DNA of 64,000 nucleotides from Colwellia sp. 75C3 (GTDB lineage: Bacteria; Pseudomonadota; Gammaproteobacteria; Enterobacterales; Alteromonadaceae): positions 1 through 64,000 of the forward strand of contig NZ_PJAU01000032.1 in assembly GCF_002836255.1 (NCBI RefSeq), read 5' to 3'. Below the pieces are notes generated by a model. That model had not been told where the DNA came from, did no database searches, and worked only from the letters and a program-made list of their open reading frames with translations. This document shows positions 44,660 through 54,032 of the stretch, one piece after another. The position numbers and the translations under genes were made by a program. The stretch's first letter is position 1; each line of letters opens with the position of its first letter.

Positions 44660-45331
44660 TTACTTCGTTGATTGACCAAATGTATTTTGATGCAACTGTA
44701 ATTCATTTAAGGCGATAACGGCTTGAGTTCGATTACGTACACCTAACTTCAAAAAAATAATGCTCGCATGACTCTTAATGGTCGACTCAGAGGTACCTAG
44801 TTCATAAGCTATCTGCTTATTTAGTAAACCGCCTGCAAACATTAATAATATTTCATGCTGCTTTGGGGTTAATGATGCGATTTTATCATCCGTCTGAGCC
44901 GCCTGCTCACTTGGATTAAATTCACCTTCAGGTGTCCATAATGTGCCATTTAACACTTCTTTTATCGCTACCACCATTTTAGGCACTGGCGTCGATTTAG
45001 GAATAAAACCCGCAGCACCATAACTCATCGCTTTATGAATGGTTTCTTTATCTTCAAAACCAGAAATAATAACAATCCCTAAATCAGGATATGAACGTCT
45101 AATGGTAATTAGGCTGTTAAAACCATTCGCTCCCGGTATATCAAGATCAAGCAGTAATAAATCAGCTTTTTCTTTGCTTTGTAAATGCTGCTCAAGTTCT
45201 GGAATATTTTGCGCGTCAATAATTATTGCCCCGTCAAAATGAGCTTTTAAGGTAATAGTTAGCGCTTGGCGAAATAGAGGATGATCATCTGCCAGTATTA
45301 TTTTCATGTTATTAAACATAGTATTACTCAT
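44660..45331 (-). CDS. crbR: CrbR/ErdR-like NarL/LuxR-family response regulator
   Basis: 223 residues. An N-terminal receiver domain (about 9-125) has DDHPLFRQAL and the phospho-acceptor Asp in LLLDLDIPGANG. A C-terminal LuxR HTH (about 150-210) has LTPKQHEILLMFAGGLLNKQ and SESTIKSHASIIFLKLGVRN. It is on the opposite strand from the CrbS-like kinase and separated from it by the DUF4386 gene. The CrbS/CrbR pairing is inferred from known systems with this domain combination. Confidence 0.82.
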   Translation of the reverse strand: MSNTMFNNMKIILADDHPLFRQALTITLKAHFDGAIIIDAQNIPELEQHLQSKEKADLLLLDLDIPGANGFNSLITIRRSYPDLGIVIISGFEDKETIHKAMSYGAAGFIPKSTPVPKMVVAIKEVLNGTLWTPEGEFNPSEQAAQTDDKIASLTPKQHEILLMFAGGLLNKQIAYELGTSESTIKSHASIIFLKLGVRNRTQAVIALNELQLHQNTFGQSTK

Positions 45332-45489
45332 CGATTAATCTATTATTTTATTAAATAATGACTAATTTCTTATTAAGTGAAAACTTTTAATATTACTAAC
45401 ACAATAACAAAGTCTTTATAAAGCTGCTAGCGAGACTTTAGTCTTTCTGTCCAATCCCCTTTGGCTGATAATTTTTATCACCTCAATGG

Positions 45490-46431
45490 TTAATCACTTG
45501 GGTTTAACAGTTCTTCATGTTCTTGTACCAGCTGTTTTAAGTATTGCCACACGGTATTTACATGTGAAAGACGTTTACTCTCGGGATGAGTAACCAACCA
45601 AAAACTTCGGCTAATACTAATTTCTTGGCTATGAAGTTTAATGAGACTCTTATCTTGATCGGCCAAAAAGCAGGGTAAAATACCAATGCCTAAACCACTT
45701 TTAATAGCAAAGTATTGGCTGATAATACTGGTGCTACTAAAATTTGCTTTTAACTCGCCATCTAAGTAACGATTCAGCTCTTTTGTATAAGATAACTGGT
45801 CGGTAAATAATAAATTATCCACGTAAGTAACCCATTTCTGCTCTGCTAAATTATCAAGGGTTATGCCCTGAGTATGCAGTTCTACGTTACGATCTAGGTT
45901 CTTATCAAAGCTCTTGTCTAGGTAGTCCTGATGCACGTAAAGCTGTAATTTATAATCACACAGCTTTGACACTATCATAGAAGTACTTTTAGGACGCTCT
46001 ACCGCAATCGCTATATCCGCTTCATTTCTACTAATTTTGACATAACGTGAAAACAGTAATAAATGCACGTCAATATTGGGATACTGCTGTTGTAATGACA
46101 ATAAGTTCGGTGAAACAAAAAAGTTACCCAATGCCTCGGTAACACCAATGCGCACTAGACCACAATTATCTTCATTGTTGTTATGAATGTTAGACAACGC
46201 ATGTTGTGCATCTTGTTCCATTTTACAGGCTGAGGTAAGTAACATTTCTCCATCCGCGGTTAATACGTGTCCCTCTTGCGTTCGGTCAAAAAGCTTCGTA
46301 CCTATGCTCTCTTCTAGCTTATGCAAACGCCTAGACACAGTTGATGCATCCATAGTTAAGCGCTTAGCCGCTGTTGATAATCGCTCAGCCCGAGCAACTT
46401 CAAGAAATATTTTTATATCATCCCAATTCAT
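45490..46431 (-). CDS. LysR-family transcriptional regulator
   Basis: 313 residues: an N-terminal HTH (WDDIKIFLEVARAERLSTAA, then DASTVSRRLHKLEESIGTKL) and a C-terminal periplasmic-binding-protein-like effector domain. It is divergent from mmsA across a 510-bp spacer, so it is the likely regulator of mmsAB, although a mobile-looking element now lies between them. The effector is unknown. Confidence 0.88.
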   Translation of the reverse strand: MNWDDIKIFLEVARAERLSTAAKRLTMDASTVSRRLHKLEESIGTKLFDRTQEGHVLTADGEMLLTSACKMEQDAQHALSNIHNNNEDNCGLVRIGVTEALGNFFVSPNLLSLQQQYPNIDVHLLLFSRYVKISRNEADIAIAVERPKSTSMIVSKLCDYKLQLYVHQDYLDKSFDKNLDRNVELHTQGITLDNLAEQKWVTYVDNLLFTDQLSYTKELNRYLDGELKANFSSTSIISQYFAIKSGLGIGILPCFLADQDKSLIKLHSQEISISRSFWLVTHPESKRLSHVNTVWQYLKQLVQEHEELLNPSD

Positions 46432-46520
46432 CTAGTAATACCCATTCCATTAAATGATTGTCCACTTGTACTGGTTAAAATATCCATGCTGGTGTGCTTA
46501 AAAACTTAGTGACTTGGGTA

Positions 46521-46787
46521 TATACCCATTCCACTTGTAGATGCTCGTTTCAGGAAATCTGAGCGATTCATAATCAAGGCACATTTTTTTATTACGGGTC
46601 ATTCCCTTAAAAACAAATGTAACGACGAGTATGATTTGCTCAGCCTTCCCCAAAGGGCTGGTTTAGAAACGCTTTATGCTGCGTTATTGATTTCGACAAT
46701 AGAATAACTATTCTCTTCAATCAATGCCTTGCCTAAAGCCGTTTCTAATTCCAGCTGAATCATGCATCTTCAAGTGGAACGGGTATA
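46521..46787. mobile_element. MITE-like element with 24-bp terminal inverted repeats
   Basis: TATACCCATTCCACTTGTAG (from 46521) is matched in reverse complement by the end near 46764-46787 (TATACCCGTTCCACTTGAAG when read inward), 22 of 24 bases. The element is 267 bp, has no coding capacity, and lies in the LysR/mmsA spacer. A partial TACCCATTCCA copy is at 46439-46449. Its terminal structure suggests a non-autonomous element mobilised by a transposase elsewhere. Confidence 0.75.
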
Positions 46788-46941
46788 AGTGTACTGCTTA
46801 CACCTCGCTATTGCAAAAAAGCAAAGCGCATTGCATTTATGTTTATTGTGAGAATATAAAGAAAAGCCTATCTTGCTTATATAGATTTAAATAATTTTAA
46901 TTTTTCAACATTTCCCAAACTTTTAATTAATCGAGGTTGCT

Positions 46942-48444
46942 ATGAGTATTACTGAAGTTCCACTAATCATTAATGGTAAAAAAATCCGTTCACAAACTAA
47001 AGAGTGGTTGGATGTTTTAAACCCAGCAACGCAAGAAGTTGTTGCTCGTGTACCTATTGCAACCCCAGAAGAAGTTGAATTAGCCGTGCAAAGTGCACAA
47101 ACAGCATTCAAAACATGGTCTAAAACCTCATTAACTAATCGCATGCGCATTATGGTGAACTTTGCTCACTTAGTGCGTGAAAACACGCAAGAATTAGCCG
47201 AACTAGTCACATTGGAGCATGGTAAAACCTTACCTGATGCTGAAGGCGAAGTAGGTAGAGCGTTAGAAGCTATTGAAAATGCTTGTTCAGTAACACGTTT
47301 ACAACTAGGCGATATGGGTAATAATGTTGCTACTGGCGTAGACACTTATACTTTGCATAAACCACTTGGCGTAGGTTTAGGCATTACCGCGTTTAACTTC
47401 CCCTTAATGCTTGCTGCCTTTATGTTTCCACCTGCCATTGCATGCGGTAATACCTTTGTACTTAAACCTTCAGAGCAAGCTCCTTCATCAACAGTACGCT
47501 TTGTTGAATTAGCGATGGAAGCAGGTTTACCTGCTGGCGTTATCAATGTTGTTCACGGCGGCCCTGATGAAGTTAATGCCTTAATTGAACATGAACACGT
47601 AAAAGCAGTATCGTTTATTGGCTCTACTCATGTTGGTACGCATATCTACAATCATGCGAGCAAACACGGAAAACGCGCACAATCGATGATGGGCGCTAAA
47701 AACCACATGGTTATCATGCCTGATGCCAATAAAGACAGAGCCATTAATGATTTACTCGGTTCAGCTTTTGGTGCAGCGGGTCAACGTTGTATGGCTAACC
47801 CGGTGACTATTTTAGTCGGCGAAGCGCGTAACTGGTTACCAGAAATAGTTGAACGTGCAAAGTTAATGAAAGTGGGTCCTGGCTCTCAGCGTGATGCTGA
47901 CTTAGGTCCAGTCGTATCACCGCAAGCGAAAAAACGTATTATCAGCTTACTTGATAGTGGCGTTGCACAAGGCGCGACTATGCTAGTTGATGGTAGAGAT
48001 TGTCAGGTTGAAGGTTATCCGAACGGTAACTTTGTTGGACCAACATTATTTACTAATGTGACTACCGACATGGATATTTATACTCAAGAAATCTTTGGCC
48101 CAGCGTTATGTGTGTTAGAAGCTGAAACACTCGAAGAAGCTATCGCCATCATCAATGCTAATCCTAATGGCAATGGTACCTCTTTGTTCACCTCTTCAGG
48201 TTGGAATGCTAGATTATTTGAAAACGAAGTCGATGTTGGCCAAGTAGGTATCAATGTTCCTATTCCGGTTCCAGTTGCTTTCTTTAGCTTTACCGGTTCA
48301 AGAGCTTCTAAACTGGGCGACTTAGGACCAAATGGTAAACAAACCGTGAGCTTTTGGACACATACCCGCTCTGTAACAACGCGTTGGTTTGAACCTGATC
48401 ATCAAGATGGCCAGAATGTTCATACAACGATTAGTATGAAATAA
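46942..48444 (+). CDS. mmsA: Methylmalonate-semialdehyde dehydrogenase (CoA-acylating)
   Basis: 500 residues, full length. NAD-site motif [32 protein letters not shown], and the catalytic Cys in [11 protein letters not shown] are present; RCM-x-x-P after the Cys is typical of MmsA. It converts methylmalonate semialdehyde to propionyl-CoA in valine breakdown, and malonate semialdehyde to acetyl-CoA. It lies 84 bp before mmsB, an operon. Other valine-degradation genes are not in the window. Confidence 0.94.
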   Translation: MSITEVPLIINGKKIRSQTKEWLDVLNPATQEVVARVPIATPEEVELAVQSAQTAFKTWSKTSLTNRMRIMVNFAHLVRENTQELAELVTLEHGKTLPDAEGEVGRALEAIENACSVTRLQLGDMGNNVATGVDTYTLHKPLGVGLGITAFNFPLMLAAFMFPPAIACGNTFVLKPSEQAPSSTVRFVELAMEAGLPAGVINVVHGGPDEVNALIEHEHVKAVSFIGSTHVGTHIYNHASKHGKRAQSMMGAKNHMVIMPDANKDRAINDLLGSAFGAAGQRCMANPVTILVGEARNWLPEIVERAKLMKVGPGSQRDADLGPVVSPQAKKRIISLLDSGVAQGATMLVDGRDCQVEGYPNGNFVGPTLFTNVTTDMDIYTQEIFGPALCVLEAETLEEAIAIINANPNGNGTSLFTSSGWNARLFENEVDVGQVGINVPIPVPVAFFSFTGSRASKLGDLGPNGKQTVSFWTHTRSVTTRWFEPDHQDGQNVHTTISMK

Positions 48445-48528
48445 GTTTTCTTTTATAGCCTCTATAATAAATTATTGTCGAGGCTATTTTTTATATGAAA
48501 TAGTTAAGTACAAAAAAGGATCAACATC

Positions 48529-49419
48529 ATGGCGAATATTGCTTTTATAGGTTTAGGTAACATGGGTGGCCCAATGGCCATCAATCTAGTTAAAGCCGGA
48601 CATCAGGTTTGTGTTTTTGATTTATCAAAAGAAGCTGTTGCCCATGTGGTAGAACAAGGCGCAACAACGCAAGCACAAGCCAGTGATTGTGTTAAAGATG
48701 CTGAATTTATCATTTCAATGCTGCCTGCTGGTAAGCATGTAGAAGCCGTGTATTTATCTGAAAATGGTTTGATCAATCATATCGCCAAAGGCGCGTTAGT
48801 TATTGACTCATCGACCATCGATTCACCAACGTCAATTAGCGTTGGTGCGGCATTACTAGCTCAAGGCATTAACTTTATTGATGCTCCGGTATCGGGTGGT
48901 GTTGGTGGTGCAGTAGCGGGTACTTTAAGCTTTATGGTTGGCGGTAGTGAAGCGGACTTTAATCAAGCTAAACCCGTTTTAGATAATATGGGAAAAAATG
49001 TCTTTCATGCGGGTGACCATGGTGCAGGACAAGTCGCTAAAGCCTGTAATAACATGTTGTTATCAGTATTAATGTTAGCCACTTCTGAAGCATTACAATT
49101 AGGTATCAGTAATGGCTTAGATGCGTCAGTATTATCAAATATTATGAGTAAGAGTTCAGGTAGTAATTGGACTCTTGACGTATACAACCCCTGCCCTGGT
49201 GTGATGGGAAATGTACCTTCATCTAATGATTATCAAGGTGGTTTTATGGTTGATTTGATGGCTAAAGATTTAGGCTTAGCCATGGATACCGCAGTGAAAA
49301 GTCACTCATCAACACCTATGGGTGCATTAGCGCGTAGTTTATATGCCATGCATGCTGCAAACGGTAATGGTGCTAAAGATTTCTCCAGTGCTTTTAACCT
49401 GTTCAATCAAAAAAAGTAA
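48529..49419 (+). CDS. mmsB: 3-hydroxyisobutyrate dehydrogenase
   Basis: 296 residues. Rossmann motif IAFIGLGNMGGPMA at residues 3-16, conserved DAPVSGGVGGAVAGTLSFMVGG, and the catalytic lysine in AGQVAKACNNM. It oxidises 3-hydroxyisobutyrate to methylmalonate semialdehyde, the substrate of the gene upstream. A strong terminator follows at 49513. Confidence 0.94.
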   Translation: MANIAFIGLGNMGGPMAINLVKAGHQVCVFDLSKEAVAHVVEQGATTQAQASDCVKDAEFIISMLPAGKHVEAVYLSENGLINHIAKGALVIDSSTIDSPTSISVGAALLAQGINFIDAPVSGGVGGAVAGTLSFMVGGSEADFNQAKPVLDNMGKNVFHAGDHGAGQVAKACNNMLLSVLMLATSEALQLGISNGLDASVLSNIMSKSSGSNWTLDVYNPCPGVMGNVPSSNDYQGGFMVDLMAKDLGLAMDTAVKSHSSTPMGALARSLYAMHAANGNGAKDFSSAFNLFNQKK

Positions 49420-49422
49420 ATT

Positions 49423-49458
49423 TTAGTTATTTAGTTATTTAGTTATTTAGTTATTTAG
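49423..49458. repeat. 8-bp tandem repeat after mmsB
   Basis: About 4.5 copies of TTAGTTAT lie just after the mmsB stop (49417-49419). Confidence 0.9.
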
Positions 49459-49512
49459 AAATAATTAAATAACTTACAACGAACAGTACAAAAAACAGCA
49501 AATTAAAATCAC

Positions 49513-49545
49513 AAAAAGGCCGATACGTTATGTATCGGCCTTTTT
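49513..49545 (+). terminator. Terminator of the mmsAB operon
   Basis: A perfect 14-bp stem (AAAAAGGCCGATAC / GTATCGGCCTTTTT) with a 5-nt loop, ending in a T-run. The stem is similar in its GCCGAT core to the terminator at 28358. Confidence 0.9.
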
Positions 49546-49721
49546 ATTTAATATGATTAAATACTTATATTAATCAATAAACTAAAGCTATCTCCATTAG
49601 TAACCACTCACTATAAATAAACTTCGGTTACAACGTTCACCTTAGTATTACCCACAGTAATAAAAACATAACTCCTCCTCGCTAAATTCTTATTTACAAA
49701 CAAATCAAACAACAACTACTT

Positions 49722-49740
49722 GCAAATGATAATCATTACC
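49722..49740 (+). promoter_or_regulatory. Fur box upstream of the TonB receptor gene
   Basis: GCAAATGATAATCATTACC matches the 19-bp Fur consensus (GATAATGATAATCATTATC) at 16 positions. It lies about 55-70 bp before the receptor start, where it can block the promoter when iron is plentiful. Confidence 0.88.
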
Positions 49741-49793
49741 ATTAGTATCCTCACCTTAATTTGATTACATCTTTTAACATGACGAATGAAAAC

Positions 49794-51998
49794 ATGACTA
49801 AAAATAAAATATTAAACATCACTAAAGTGTCTTTAAGCACAGTACTTATCTCTTCCCTCGTTAATCCAGTTTCAGCGCAAGGCGTAAATTCTGATAATGC
49901 TTATGATTCAGACACCATAGAACATATTGAAGTGTCAGGTAGACCAATGAGTGACATTGATAAACCTGCCACTACAGCAACAAAAATGGATGTATCGATC
50001 AAAGATACCGGTCGTTCTATGATGGAACTTGATGCCGATGCATTGAAAATGCGTGCAATACAAGATGTCAGAGAAGCGTTTAATTATGTGGCCGGTTTTA
50101 GAGCGAATGGTCCTGCGGATCGTACTTACATTGCACGTGGTTTCTCAACCAGCATAGACAATGTAATGGTTGATGGTTTACGTTCTTTACAAGGTGGTGA
50201 AGGTGGCACTGGCTCTAAATTACCCAGTACATTCAATGCCGAAAATACAACATTCCTTCGTGGCCCAGAAGCGATTCTTTACGGTGCAGGTGTTGCTGGT
50301 GGTTTAATTAATATTACCAGTAAAAAACCGCAAACAACGGCTAAAACAACCATTGGACTTAATAACCGTAGTTACGTTTCAAGTGATACAGGTAATTTTA
50401 AACGAAACAATACCAGCTTTAACTTAGACAGTACGGGGCCAATAACAGATGAAAGCATTTTATATCGAGTGCTAGCGCAATACACACCTTCAGGGGATCA
50501 CTTTCAAGACGGCCGTGAAATTGAAGAGCTGTTATTCGATGCAGCTTTAAGCTTCGACATTGGTGAAAACACGACAATATTACCGCGTTTTGAAAAAAGC
50601 GACCGTAAACGCACTGGCGGTAGTGGTTATGCTGATGGTGTATTTGAGTCTAACTTTGAGACGGGTGAAGTTACCACTTATGGTAAACCTATTAATCGTG
50701 GCAAGTATTACGGTAGCCCAATTGATATAGGCGAAAATGAATCAACCAGCGCTAGCTTACTTATTAAACATCAGTTAACTGATGATTGGAAGCTTGCAGC
50801 AAACGTTCGTCATAACGAAACGACTTCTAACGCACTAGATTTATATATTTCTGATTCTTCGGCATTAGAAAATGAAATAGGTAAAGATGTGGTCAACCGT
50901 AAATGGGTTTACTCGGCGGGTGATGATAGCTATAACTTATTTGATATCACCGCTGAAGGCAGAGTGACAACCGGTAGCATTGAACATCACCTACTTGCTG
51001 GTTATAACTATCGCGAGATGGATATTAACTTTGCTCGTGCTTTTCAAAGTAGCGAAGATGCTGTTGGCAAAAATCCGATTTCAGCATCAAACCCAGACAA
51101 TCAAGTGACGGGCCCTATTCCTGATGGTTTGGTCGATAGCCCTTACAAACCTCGTACGCAAACGGATACCAATATTTACCTAAAAGACCGTATTAGTTTG
51201 GGTAATACTACCGTCGCTGTTGGTCTTGCTTATGTTAAACAAGACCAAGAAGATTTAAGTAATGGTGAAACAATTGCTACAAGCTTTGACGAATCGCTTT
51301 GGGATTTAGGCCTAGTTCAAAAAATTAATGACGATATTAATGTATTTGCTACTTATAGCCGCGCCTATGAACCCATTAAAGGTCGTTATATTGTTGAATA
51401 CGGTCATGGAAAAACAGACTACAAACCGATTGAAGGCAATAACTACGAACTAGGTATTAAAGGTGATTTACTCAACAATAATTTAACCGCTGCATTAACA
51501 TTATTTGCGTTAGACCGAACCAACAGTACCAAATGGGAAAGAGGCGAAGATGGCTGGATATTAACGCAACTTTCCGGTAAAAGCTTTGAGTCGAAAGGTG
51601 TTGAAATAGACGCGGCAATGTACTTTACGCCAAAATTTAATAGCAGTGTAAGTTACGCTTTTACTGAAGCACATGACACCATAGGTGAAGATAAAGGTAT
51701 TCAAGCAAACAACACACCAAAGCATGCATTATCTCTGTGGAACAACTATATATTTGATGAAAACATCAGCTTTTCTTTAGGATTACGTTATGAGTCTGTA
51801 CGAAATGACAATGATTATGAAATGGAAGCTTATATTGAAGCCGATATGGGTGCTTATTACAAAACCGACAATTGGGATGCTGGATTAGTTATCAACAATG
51901 TTTTTGATAAAAACAGAGTAGAAGCCGGTGCTAACTGGGTTACGGTACAACCGAATACACCAAGAACTGTAAACGTATCATTAAACTATCACTTTTAA
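49794..51998 (+). CDS. TonB-dependent siderophore receptor
   Basis: About 735 residues from the ATG at 49794; ATG 49779 and TTG 49761 in the same frame are alternatives with no better ribosome site. Signal peptide about residues 1-29 (VSA/QG). A TonB-box-like segment DTIEHIEVSG is followed by a plug domain (PTTIGL..., FLRGPEAILYGAGVAGGLIN) and a 22-strand barrel ending in NYHF. The Fur box and the adjacent PiuC-like hydroxylase point to ferric-siderophore uptake (PiuA/FhuE-like group). The ligand is not readable. Confidence 0.9.
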   Translation: MTKNKILNITKVSLSTVLISSLVNPVSAQGVNSDNAYDSDTIEHIEVSGRPMSDIDKPATTATKMDVSIKDTGRSMMELDADALKMRAIQDVREAFNYVAGFRANGPADRTYIARGFSTSIDNVMVDGLRSLQGGEGGTGSKLPSTFNAENTTFLRGPEAILYGAGVAGGLINITSKKPQTTAKTTIGLNNRSYVSSDTGNFKRNNTSFNLDSTGPITDESILYRVLAQYTPSGDHFQDGREIEELLFDAALSFDIGENTTILPRFEKSDRKRTGGSGYADGVFESNFETGEVTTYGKPINRGKYYGSPIDIGENESTSASLLIKHQLTDDWKLAANVRHNETTSNALDLYISDSSALENEIGKDVVNRKWVYSAGDDSYNLFDITAEGRVTTGSIEHHLLAGYNYREMDINFARAFQSSEDAVGKNPISASNPDNQVTGPIPDGLVDSPYKPRTQTDTNIYLKDRISLGNTTVAVGLAYVKQDQEDLSNGETIATSFDESLWDLGLVQKINDDINVFATYSRAYEPIKGRYIVEYGHGKTDYKPIEGNNYELGIKGDLLNNNLTAALTLFALDRTNSTKWERGEDGWILTQLSGKSFESKGVEIDAAMYFTPKFNSSVSYAFTEAHDTIGEDKGIQANNTPKHALSLWNNYIFDENISFSLGLRYESVRNDNDYEMEAYIEADMGAYYKTDNWDAGLVINNVFDKNRVEAGANWVTVQPNTPRTVNVSLNYHF

Positions 51999-52029
51999 CG
52001 AGCAATTTTAACGAACACTTCTAACTGTC

Positions 52030-52058
52030 AGTGCTAACGAGTAGTTCTCGTTAGCACT
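52030..52058 (+). terminator. Hairpin downstream of the receptor gene
   Basis: A perfect 12-bp stem (AGTGCTAACGAG / CTCGTTAGCACT) with loop TAGTT, followed by a T-rich stretch. It lies 80 bp before the hydroxylase gene, so it may attenuate expression of that gene. Confidence 0.75.
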
Positions 52059-52138
52059 GCTCATTATCATTTTAAATAAAAATAGGTAAACACTCTCCCT
52101 GATAACATAGGTCTGTTTAAGGGAGTGTTCACAAAATC

Positions 52139-52810
52139 ATGATCACAAAATTACCCCAAGTTCTTTCAGCGCAGCAAGTCTCTTCTATCCTTCAATTGAT
52201 TGAGCACGGCGATTTTATTAGTGGAATAGACACTGCTGGCTGGCATGCAAAAGAAGTAAAAAACAATCAGCAATGGCAAGGAGGATCTGAATTAAATGAA
52301 CAAATACAACAAGGCATGCAAGGCGCATTAACACAGCATCCACAGTTTTCTGGCGCATCATACGCCAAGTCTATGATGCCGTTTATTATTAGCGAATCCG
52401 CCTTAGGCGGTGGTTACGGCAATCATATTGATGATGCACTCATGGCAAATGAAACTGTGCTTCGTACCGATATTTCATGCACTGTATTTTTAACATCACC
52501 ACAAGAGTATGAAGGGGGTGAACTTGTGATGAATTTATCAGGCATGGAAATGGCGTTTAAGCTAAACGCAGGTGATGCCATTATTTATCCGAGCACCACA
52601 TTACACCGAGTAAACCCAGTGACCTCTGGCTCAAGAAAGGTTGCCCTCACTTGGATTGAAAGCCACATTCCGCAGGCTTCGCAACGTGAAATTTTATTTG
52701 ATTTAGATTGTGCCCGTAAAGATATCATCGAGCATTATGGTAAAACCGATGCCTTTGATCGTATTACCAAAACACATGCAAATTTGTTACGCCAATGGGC
52801 TATGACTTAA
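52139..52810 (+). CDS. piuC: PiuC-like Fe(II)/2-oxoglutarate-dependent hydroxylase
   Basis: 223 residues, PKHD-type. Iron ligands H96-x-D98 (GNHIDDA) and H156 (TLHRV), with 2-oxoglutarate-binding R166 (SRKVAL), are all present. PiuC/YbiX proteins are made with siderophore receptors under iron starvation, perhaps processing a siderophore or an iron-linked substrate. The gene follows the receptor directly, in a Fur-controlled context. The stop lies within an 8-bp tandem repeat. Confidence 0.9.
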   Translation: MITKLPQVLSAQQVSSILQLIEHGDFISGIDTAGWHAKEVKNNQQWQGGSELNEQIQQGMQGALTQHPQFSGASYAKSMMPFIISESALGGGYGNHIDDALMANETVLRTDISCTVFLTSPQEYEGGELVMNLSGMEMAFKLNAGDAIIYPSTTLHRVNPVTSGSRKVALTWIESHIPQASQREILFDLDCARKDIIEHYGKTDAFDRITKTHANLLRQWAMT

Positions 52811-52830
52811 TGACTTAATGACTTAATGAC
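52802..52830. repeat. 8-bp tandem repeat at the end of piuC
   Basis: 3.6 copies of ATGACTTA. The first copy contains the piuC stop codon (52808-52810). Confidence 0.9.
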
Positions 52831-52924
52831 TATACACATGGCTCAGGGACGTCATCCCCGTGGTGTATTATTCGGACGTGCCATGGATGACACTTATTGT
52901 CCTGACTCCAGTTTGTAAAAAGTG

Positions 52925-52957
52925 ATGGATCTTCGATCAGAGACTTCGAAGATGACG
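52925..52957. repeat. Dispersed 33-bp palindromic repeat, copy 2
   Basis: It matches 16973-17005 at 29 of 33 bases. The palindrome ATCTTCGA/TCGAAGAT is conserved while the loop differs. Upstream at 52850-52895 a further inverted repeat (GTCATCC/GGATGAC) suggests that the copy is part of a longer intergenic element filling the 200-bp spacer. Confidence 0.7.
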
Positions 52958-53012
52958 TTTACTGCAATATTCTGAATTAACTGCATAGACATATAAAGTT
53001 TTTAGCTGTTTA

Positions 53013-53906
53013 CTAGTCTAAACATTGTTGCTTTAACCAACGACACAACTTAACAATATCCGTTTGTTTGGCGCGTGATTTTTTATAAACAAAATAGAAA
53101 TTATCGCCAGTACTCAATTCATGTAAGGGAATACGGACAAAGTTTTGTTGTCGGTCTTGATCAGACATTAAATAATGGTTCATTAAGGTAATGCCTTGGT
53201 CATAACGCGCGGCCTCTGCTGCTAGCAACATATGACTAAAATGATTCACCTTGGTCTCTTTGGGTAATTCATAGCCGCCAAGTTTGCACCATTGACGCCA
53301 ATCTTCACCAAGTTCATCGCCCGGAAATAAGTTTTGAACCGACAATAAAGGATGCTGCCACAATGCCTCTGGCAAAGGTTTATCTTTTATTTGTTGCCAT
53401 ATTTTATTACCGCAAACAGGATACAAACGTTCCTCATATAAAAATTCCACTACAAAATTATTTTTGGGTGGATTAACGGTAATAAAGCAATCTGCTACTT
53501 GATCGCTGCATTTAGGCTCATCTGCCATCATATTCAGTGATAATTCAATCTCTGGATACTGTTGACGTAAATCTTCTAAACGGGGAATAAGCCACTTAAC
53601 CGCAACTGAGCTATACAAAGCCAGACGTATTTTACCCGACTGCCCTTCCCTAATAAGTTGGCTCGCATTAGCGACATTACTTAATGAGTTACTGATCTCT
53701 TCAAAATAGCGTTCCCCCACTTCAGTCAAAGCAAACGAGCGACCATGACGACTAAACATCGACTCACCTAAATACTCTTCTAATAACTTAACTTGATGGC
53801 TTACGGCACTTTGCGTGACATTAAGTTGATCCGCCGCTTTTGAAAAGCTGTTAAGTCGAGCAACTGCTTCAAAACATTGTAAAGCACGCAATGGTGGTAA
53901 TTTCAT
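53013..53906 (-). CDS. GcvA-like LysR-family regulator
   Basis: About 297 residues from the ATG at 53906; the frame is open to 53963 but MKLPPLRALQCFEAVARLNS is the normal GcvA-type start. The HTH has NVTQSAVSHQVKLLEEYLG. The effector domain ends in CRWLKQQC. It is divergent from the DMT transporter gene (gap 126 bp) and probably controls it. Confidence 0.88.
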   Translation of the reverse strand: MKLPPLRALQCFEAVARLNSFSKAADQLNVTQSAVSHQVKLLEEYLGESMFSRHGRSFALTEVGERYFEEISNSLSNVANASQLIREGQSGKIRLALYSSVAVKWLIPRLEDLRQQYPEIELSLNMMADEPKCSDQVADCFITVNPPKNNFVVEFLYEERLYPVCGNKIWQQIKDKPLPEALWQHPLLSVQNLFPGDELGEDWRQWCKLGGYELPKETKVNHFSHMLLAAEAARYDQGITLMNHYLMSDQDRQQNFVRIPLHELSTGDNFYFVYKKSRAKQTDIVKLCRWLKQQCLD

Positions 53907-54032
53907 TATTAACTCAGCTAATAGTAAACGTATTTTAATCATTATACATAATACATAATACATGGTTTTGCAATATGATCTCGTTCGTTAATCACTAATC
54001 ACTAATCGTAATATTTGAAAAGGAGCAGGACT

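Noticed and set aside
39836..45331. The CrbS/CrbR-like pair taken as proof of acetate control at this locus
   Set aside because: No acetyl-CoA synthetase gene is in the window; only the domain architecture supports the name.
49679..49721. A second Fur or other operator just before the Fur box
   Set aside because: The sequence is AC-rich and shows no convincing inverted repeat.
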